Assembly (NCBI GenBank): GCA_051660685.1
Contig: JBOFQB010000093.1
Coordinates: 1 to 64,000 of the forward strand
DNA from: JAVBSX01 sp051660685
GTDB lineage: Bacteria > Planctomycetota > Planctomycetia > Pirellulales > Thermoguttaceae
Length of the DNA stretch: 64,000 nucleotides
Direction of reading: 5' to 3'
Part shown: positions 59,964 to 64,000 of the stretch, piece after piece
Layout: the number at the start of each line of letters is the position of its first letter
Position numbering within the stretch: position 1 is the first letter of the stretch
The notes under the pieces: model-generated
Told to the model about the DNA's origin: nothing
Database searches by the model: none
Seen by the model: the letters and a program-made list of their open reading frames with translations, nothing else
Made by a program: the position numbers and the translations under genes

Positions 59964-60968
59964 ATGAAGAAACCGCTGTTGTATGCTTTACTGTTGGTCG
60001 GTCTGGGACTTCTTTGTCTCTCAGGTTTAGTGCTTATTGCACAAGAAGTTGTTGAAGTGGAAACGGTTGAGGAACAGGTGATTCCGCAGATTCCTGAGTA
60101 TTATCTTGGGATTCAGTGTGAACCGGTTCCTGAAATTCTGGCGGAACACCTCGAGTTGGGAGATGTCGGTCTCCTCATCCTCGCCGTTGTTCCCGACGGT
60201 CCCGCCGATCAGGCAGGTCTGCTCAAAGGTGATATTGTTTTGCAACTGGACGGAAAATCTGTAAAAAAAATCACGGACATTTTTGCGACATTAGAACGGG
60301 ACAAGGACAAAGAGCAGAAACTGGAGATTATGCGTAAGGGGAAGAAGCAGGAAATACAGGTTAAACCGGGGAAACGACCTGAAGGAATGGTGCAAGGGAC
60401 CCCGCCGACCGGGATGTTTCGTCAAATTCAGCCCGGCATTATTTTTCAAGGTCCTAACGGGGAGGAGACGCGGGGAATGATTTCGCGGTTTATTGAGCAG
60501 ATGGAAAAGGCGGGCATAGACATTCAGGCGATTGAGGGGGCAGATCGGATGTTTGGTAATGATCCTCTTGAAAATCGGAACCAATTTTCCGTTCAAATTG
60601 TTCCAGGTTCCGAACCGGGAACGCAGCGAATTCAGGTTCGCAAGGACAATGAGATATGGGATGTTGAGAAGGTCGAGGACTTGCCCGAAGAACTGCAAGG
60701 TCCGGTTCAACGAATGATCGGTCCCTCAGAACGTCGGGGAATGATAATGACTCCGAAAAAGGAAAAGGGAAATGATTCCGTCAATCTTGAGGAGACGTTG
60801 AAAAAATCTTGGGATGATCTTCGAGACAAGATGAAAACGGAATTGGAATCATTTGATTCCGAAGTCAAAAAGTTACAACTCCCCGATTTTGAAGCGATTT
60901 ACAACAAATACCGTAAATCCGTTGAGGAGGACATTGACTCGTTGATAAAGCAACCTGAATCCAAGTAA
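59964..60968 (+). CDS. Exported PDZ-domain protein
   Basis: A 334-residue protein with an N-terminal signal/anchor (LLYALLLVGLGLLCLSGLVL). One PDZ domain at about 45-130 includes YYLGIQCEPVPEILAEHL, GLLILAVVPDGPADQAGLL (carboxylate-binding region) and KGDIVLQLDGKSV. No HtrA-type serine protease domain is present. The rest is hydrophilic, with long charged helices at the C-terminus (ETLKKSWDDLRDKMKTEL). It probably binds C-terminal peptides of envelope proteins. AAGGAT lies 7 bases before ATG. Confidence 0.82.
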   Translation: MKKPLLYALLLVGLGLLCLSGLVLIAQEVVEVETVEEQVIPQIPEYYLGIQCEPVPEILAEHLELGDVGLLILAVVPDGPADQAGLLKGDIVLQLDGKSVKKITDIFATLERDKDKEQKLEIMRKGKKQEIQVKPGKRPEGMVQGTPPTGMFRQIQPGIIFQGPNGEETRGMISRFIEQMEKAGIDIQAIEGADRMFGNDPLENRNQFSVQIVPGSEPGTQRIQVRKDNEIWDVEKVEDLPEELQGPVQRMIGPSERRGMIMTPKKEKGNDSVNLEETLKKSWDDLRDKMKTELESFDSEVKKLQLPDFEAIYNKYRKSVEEDIDSLIKQPESK

Positions 60969-61020
60969 CCGACAATCACAAGACCGTCGTATGAAAGTCG
61001 CTGTATTGCAGCGACCTCGT

Positions 61021-61095
61021 GTTTAGCCGCGATACAACGTATCGCGCGTTCTGAGAGAGATTTCAAACGCGCGGAACGTTGTTCCTCGGCTAAAC
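61021..61095. repeat. Facing pair of GTTTAGCC hairpin repeats
   Basis: Two 30-base copies in opposite orientation (61021-61050 and 61066-61095) form a large inverted repeat. Each also folds alone: CGCGATAC-AAC-GTATCGCG in the first, GGAAC-AAC-GTTCC at the centre of the second. The differences preserve pairing. Related copies are at 20937, 34936 and 62051. A second palindrome, GCAGAACATTGTCCTGC (61106-61122), follows. Confidence 0.72.
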
Positions 61096-61215
61096 GGGGA
61101 AACACGCAGAACATTGTCCTGCGACGCAGCAATAAAGAAGGAAATTATTCAAACGCCGTCTTTATGACACAAGTCATAATATCTTGAGAACGGTTCACTT
61201 TTGATACTGCCGGTT

Positions 61216-62001
61216 TCACCGAATGTTGTTTTTTCCTCTTGCTAATCCGCCGTTGACTTTGACATTTTGGGCGTTAACAAAGGATGCGGCGTCGGACACT
61301 AAAAAGAGAACGGCGTTTGCGACTTCCTGAGTCTGACCCCAACGGTTCAGAAGTGACTCTTGTTTTCCTTGCAATTGAAATTGTTCCGGGGCGGTTTGGC
61401 CCCAACGGGTTGCGATCCAACCGGGGGAAATCGTGTTGACCCGAACTTCAGGCGCGAGAGTATGGGCAAGGGACGGGACAAAACCCGCAATTGCCCCTTT
61501 CACAATTCCGTACAACTGTGCCGTTTCTCCTGCCAAACCCAGCTCAATTCCGTCCCAAGAAAACAGAACGATCACCCCTTTTCCAGATTGTTTCATCATC
61601 CCGCCGATTTTTCGGGACATTCGAACGGGCGCGAGCAGATCGACCGCAATCAGTTCCGCCAGTTTTTCTTCAAAGGAGAGAGGTTTTAGAGACGGGGACA
61701 TGAGATCGATCCCGGCTGCATGGACCCAAATGGAAATGTTGGGGAACTGTCCAAGAACCTGATCGAGAAAGTGATCCTGCTCTTCGATTTTCCTCAAATC
61801 AGCCGAAAAAAAAGCGGCTTTTCCGCCGAAATTTTCAATTTCCCGGACAACCTCAAGAGCTTTTTCGGGATGTTGATTGGCGTGCAAAACAACCGTTGCC
61901 CCGACTTTTGCCAATGTAAGGGCAACAGCGTGACCGATTCCGCCCGACGCCCCGGTTACAACGGCAATCTGACCGTCCAATCGAAAAGAAGATGCTGACA
62001 T
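61216..62001 (-). CDS. Short-chain dehydrogenase/reductase (FabG-like)
   Basis: A 261-residue classical SDR. TGASGGIG (16-23) is the nucleotide-binding loop, HAAGIDL the NAG-like motif, and Y164-x3-K168 (LYGIVKGAI) the catalytic pair, with Ser 148 in LFSWDG as the likely third residue. VRVNTISPGWIATRWGQ and the closing segment FVNAQNVKVNGG are typical. The closest functional type is 3-oxoacyl-ACP reductase, but many SDRs share these motifs, so the substrate is undetermined. It is monocistronic between repeat-rich gaps and unrelated in position to fabI. Confidence 0.85.
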   Translation of the reverse strand: MSASSFRLDGQIAVVTGASGGIGHAVALTLAKVGATVVLHANQHPEKALEVVREIENFGGKAAFFSADLRKIEEQDHFLDQVLGQFPNISIWVHAAGIDLMSPSLKPLSFEEKLAELIAVDLLAPVRMSRKIGGMMKQSGKGVIVLFSWDGIELGLAGETAQLYGIVKGAIAGFVPSLAHTLAPEVRVNTISPGWIATRWGQTAPEQFQLQGKQESLLNRWGQTQEVANAVLFLVSDAASFVNAQNVKVNGGLARGKNNIR

Positions 62002-62003
62002 TG

Positions 62004-62260
62004 ATAGGGGATAGGGACTGGGGAATAGGGGATAGGGGAGAGAGTCCGTCGTTTAGCCGAGGAACAACGTTCCGCGCGTATTGAAATTTCAGAGCACGCG
62101 ATACAACAATTTCGAATGTCGTAGACATTCAATCATGGTAGAACGAAAAACAAAATTGGGGTCAAACAAAACAAGTGGGGCCCCGTTGACTCGCGTGATG
62201 TCCTTATCTTTCCTTTTCCTTCTTCCCTAGTCCCTATCCCCTAATCCCAATCCCCTATTC
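62004..62260. repeat. Composite intergenic repeat block
   Basis: G-rich tract (62004-62040), full GTTTAGCC hairpin (62051-62079), a half hairpin CGCGATACAACAATTTCG near 62096, an ATGTCGTAGACAT palindrome near 62117, the ACTCGCGTGATGTCC module (62152-62216) and an opposite-sense C-rich tract (62224-62260). Confidence 0.62.
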
Positions 62261-62273
62261 CGCGATTCACTAC

Positions 62274-63491
62274 TTACGCTGCTTCTCGTGTTGGGGCTCC
62301 AACCGGGAAGAGTCGTCGGGCCGAGTTTTCCGCGTAAAAGTCCTTGATCGACTCGACAACAAAGTGTTGTTCATCTGCCGTTAATTCCGGGTAAATCGGA
62401 AGGGCCAAAACTTCGCGCGACGCTCTAAAGGTTTCCGGCAAGTCTTCCGGGGCATAACCGAGCGACTGGAAACACTGCTGTTCATGCAGTCCTAACGGAT
62501 AATAGATTTCCGACCCGATTTTTCGGGCTGCAAGAGCTTGACGAAGTGCATCTCGTCGTCCGTCCGGGACCCGAATCACATACTGATTCCAAACATGTCG
62601 TCGATTCGGCAACATTTTCGGGACACTCACTTCACGCTCCAGTTCGGAAACGGAGAACAAATCGTGATAACGTTGGGCATTTTGGCAACGCATCATTGTC
62701 CAACCTTCCAAATGTCGCATCTTGACATTCAGTATTGCGGCTTGCAAGGAGTCCAAACGACTGTTAATCCCGACAATCTGATGATAATAACGCGGTTCCA
62801 TTCCATGACCGCGAAGAAGCGTCAATTTTTTTGCGTAATCGGCATCTGGGGTCGTCAGCATACCTCCATCTCCGGCCCCGCCCAAATTTTTAGTCGGATA
62901 AAAACTAAGTGCCGTTATATGTCCCCAAGAACCGGCTCGACGTCCTTCCAACTCAGCACCAATCGCTTGCGCTGCATCTTCGACGACAAGAGCCTTGTTT
63001 TGTTCCGCGATTTGCAGAATTTCTTTCATCTCGACCATTTGGCCGTAAAGGTGAACCGGGATAATTGCTTTGGTTCGCGCTGTGAATTTGCGCCGTATAT
63101 CGTCAACGGAAATGTTATACGAATCGGCGTCAATGTCGGCAAAAATCGGGGTTACGCCCAAACGGGTTACGCTACTTGCGGTTGCAAAAAAGGTAAAGCT
63201 CGGGACAATGACTTCATCACCCGGTTGAATATCGGCTGCAAGAAGGGCGAGGAGCAGGGCGTCACTTCCAGAAGCGCAGCCAATTGCGTGATCGACCTGA
63301 CAGTAGGCGGCGACGGAGTTTTCGAGTTTTTTCACTTCCGGCCCTAAAACAAACGCACCACTTTCGCAGACACTTCTCAGAGCACTCACCATTTCGTCCA
63401 TGATCGGACCATGATGTCGGTGTAAATCGAGGAGTTGGACTGGTTGCTGATACGGCAGAATCCCGTCTTCGTTATTGAAATTCCCTTTCAT
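62274..63491 (-). CDS. DegT/DnrJ/EryC1/StrS-family sugar aminotransferase
   Basis: A 405-residue PLP-dependent enzyme of the DegT family, which usually aminates a keto-sugar nucleotide in surface-polysaccharide synthesis. The PLP lysine lies in LSFYPTKNLGGAGDGG; VVEDAAQAIGAEL contains the pyridine-ring Asp, and GCASGSDALLLALLA the phosphate-binding loop. HVWNQYVIRV and IYYPLGLHEQQCF are typical C-terminal substrate segments. Start 63491 is preferred over 63584: it follows AGGAAGAG and gives a normal N-terminus. A clear promoter lies at 63658-63686. No other sugar-nucleotide gene is adjacent. Confidence 0.92.
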   Translation of the reverse strand: MKGNFNNEDGILPYQQPVQLLDLHRHHGPIMDEMVSALRSVCESGAFVLGPEVKKLENSVAAYCQVDHAIGCASGSDALLLALLAADIQPGDEVIVPSFTFFATASSVTRLGVTPIFADIDADSYNISVDDIRRKFTARTKAIIPVHLYGQMVEMKEILQIAEQNKALVVEDAAQAIGAELEGRRAGSWGHITALSFYPTKNLGGAGDGGMLTTPDADYAKKLTLLRGHGMEPRYYHQIVGINSRLDSLQAAILNVKMRHLEGWTMMRCQNAQRYHDLFSVSELEREVSVPKMLPNRRHVWNQYVIRVPDGRRDALRQALAARKIGSEIYYPLGLHEQQCFQSLGYAPEDLPETFRASREVLALPIYPELTADEQHFVVESIKDFYAENSARRLFPVGAPTREAA

Positions 63492-63657
63492 CGTTGTGCT
63501 CTTCCTTGAGACTAAAGTGGTAGTATAGGTAAAATCGGTCATTTTTGACGACCGAATTGAATCCTGAAAACAACGGTCATCCATAACCGTTAATTATTTA
63601 TCGAATTTCCGGGGACATTCAAGCAGTCATTTCGGAAATTTTCCAGAACTCTTCAGA

Positions 63658-63686
63658 ATCGTACAAAACCTGTTCCTCTTTGTCAA
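63658..63686 (-). promoter_or_regulatory. Promoter of the DegT aminotransferase gene
   Basis: On the minus strand TTGACA (63681-63686), 17 bases, TACGAT (63658-63663). The leader to ATG 63491 would be about 160 bases. Confidence 0.5.
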
Positions 63687-63751
63687 GATTAAAAAAACAA
63701 GTCGATTGAATCGCTCAAAAGGGTGAACAACAACGACAACCTACGTTCGAC

Positions 63752-64000
63752 TTACTTTCCTTTTCGGTTGAAGCAGAATGCAAGAGTCAGGCCGATTACA
63801 AGGATAATGACCGTTCCGAAAACCGGGATCAGGTTCGAGTAAAAGGGGCTGAGACCGCCAAGATTGTTGACCGCAAAGTTTCTGAGTGATTCTTCGGGTC
63901 CTGTCAAACCTTGTTTTCCCAACCAACGTAAAACATCGGGAATCGTCATGTAGAAAATCGCGGCTGTTCCGATCACAACCGCCGTAATTGCGGCGAAATT
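63752..64000 (-). CDS. C-terminal part of an integral membrane protein (cut by window edge)
   Basis: At least 82 residues, open to the end of the window. Two hydrophobic helices are visible: ITAVVIGTAAIFYMTIPDVL and the C-terminal VFGTVIILVIGLTLAFCF, separated by a polar loop and followed by a short basic tail (NRKGK). This looks like the last helices of a transporter or polytopic enzyme; the family cannot be told from the fragment. GTG 63976 could be an internal start, but continuation upstream is more likely. Confidence 0.6.
   Translation of the reverse strand, partial: NFAAITAVVIGTAAIFYMTIPDVLRWLGKQGLTGPEESLRNFAVNNLGGLSPFYSNLIPVFGTVIILVIGLTLAFCFNRKGK

Overview
The window looks like chromosomal DNA of a planctomycete, probably a Pirellulales/Thermoguttaceae-like lineage. 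This is inference from gene content: secreted PQQ-propeller, WD40, HEAT/TPR and Tat-exported sugar-enzyme genes; a PqqD-like/M50 protease/HlyD fusion; a solitary mraZ; an M56 protease with a BlaI repressor; an ECF sigma factor with an anti-sigma-like partner; and intergenic repeats of the kind common in that phylum. Housekeeping genes present are mraZ, fabI, dnaE, topA, an S1-domain protein, ybaB and carB. I found no rRNA, tRNA, CRISPR array, phage or transposase gene.

Layout. 0-6 kb: mraZ, a WD40 propeller, then a leftward block of fabI, an FHA protein and a type II restriction-modification pair. 6-12 kb: a single-chain MmeI-like restriction-modification enzyme bracketed by repeats, then a peptide transporter. 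12-25 kb: a PQQ propeller, PHP phosphoesterase, LPG-synthase-like membrane protein, dnaE, two Tat-exported sugar isomerase-like proteins and the M50/HlyD fusion. 25-37 kb: YjbR protein, TPR/HEAT protein, LarA-like protein, topA, a secretin-like protein, a GH106-like glycosidase, and the BlaI-M56 operon. 37-46 kb: glycosyltransferase, sugar-binding lipoprotein, S1 protein, ybaB-diacylglycerol kinase, transglutaminase/TPR protein. 46-64 kb: a 1378-residue surface protein, carB, a frameshifted Gfo/Idh/MocA oxidoreductase, a MenC/NSAR-like enzyme, sigma/anti-sigma, a 37-codon small ORF before a PDZ protein, an SDR, a DegT aminotransferase and the end of a membrane protein.

The most striking non-coding signal is a dense set of intergenic repeats. 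A roughly 180-bp MITE-like element occurs three times with 17-bp terminal inverted repeats and 10-bp target duplications; one copy sits inside a second repeat whose intact copy (an empty site) lies 3.5 kb away, on the other side of the MmeI-like gene. Other families are an rRNA-independent 131-bp duplicated REP-type sequence, a 30-bp hairpin with compensating base changes, a module built around ACTCGCGAGACACCGTTAT, and G-rich GGGGATAGGGACTGGGG tracts at about ten loci. Several promoters fit TTGACA-17-TATAAT. Two leaders (dnaE, carB) hold strong stem-loops. No complete new multigene system is evident. The best leads are the MITE family, the repeat-bracketed restriction gene, the M56/BlaI operon with a HEAT-type sensor region, the small ORF, and the frameshift.
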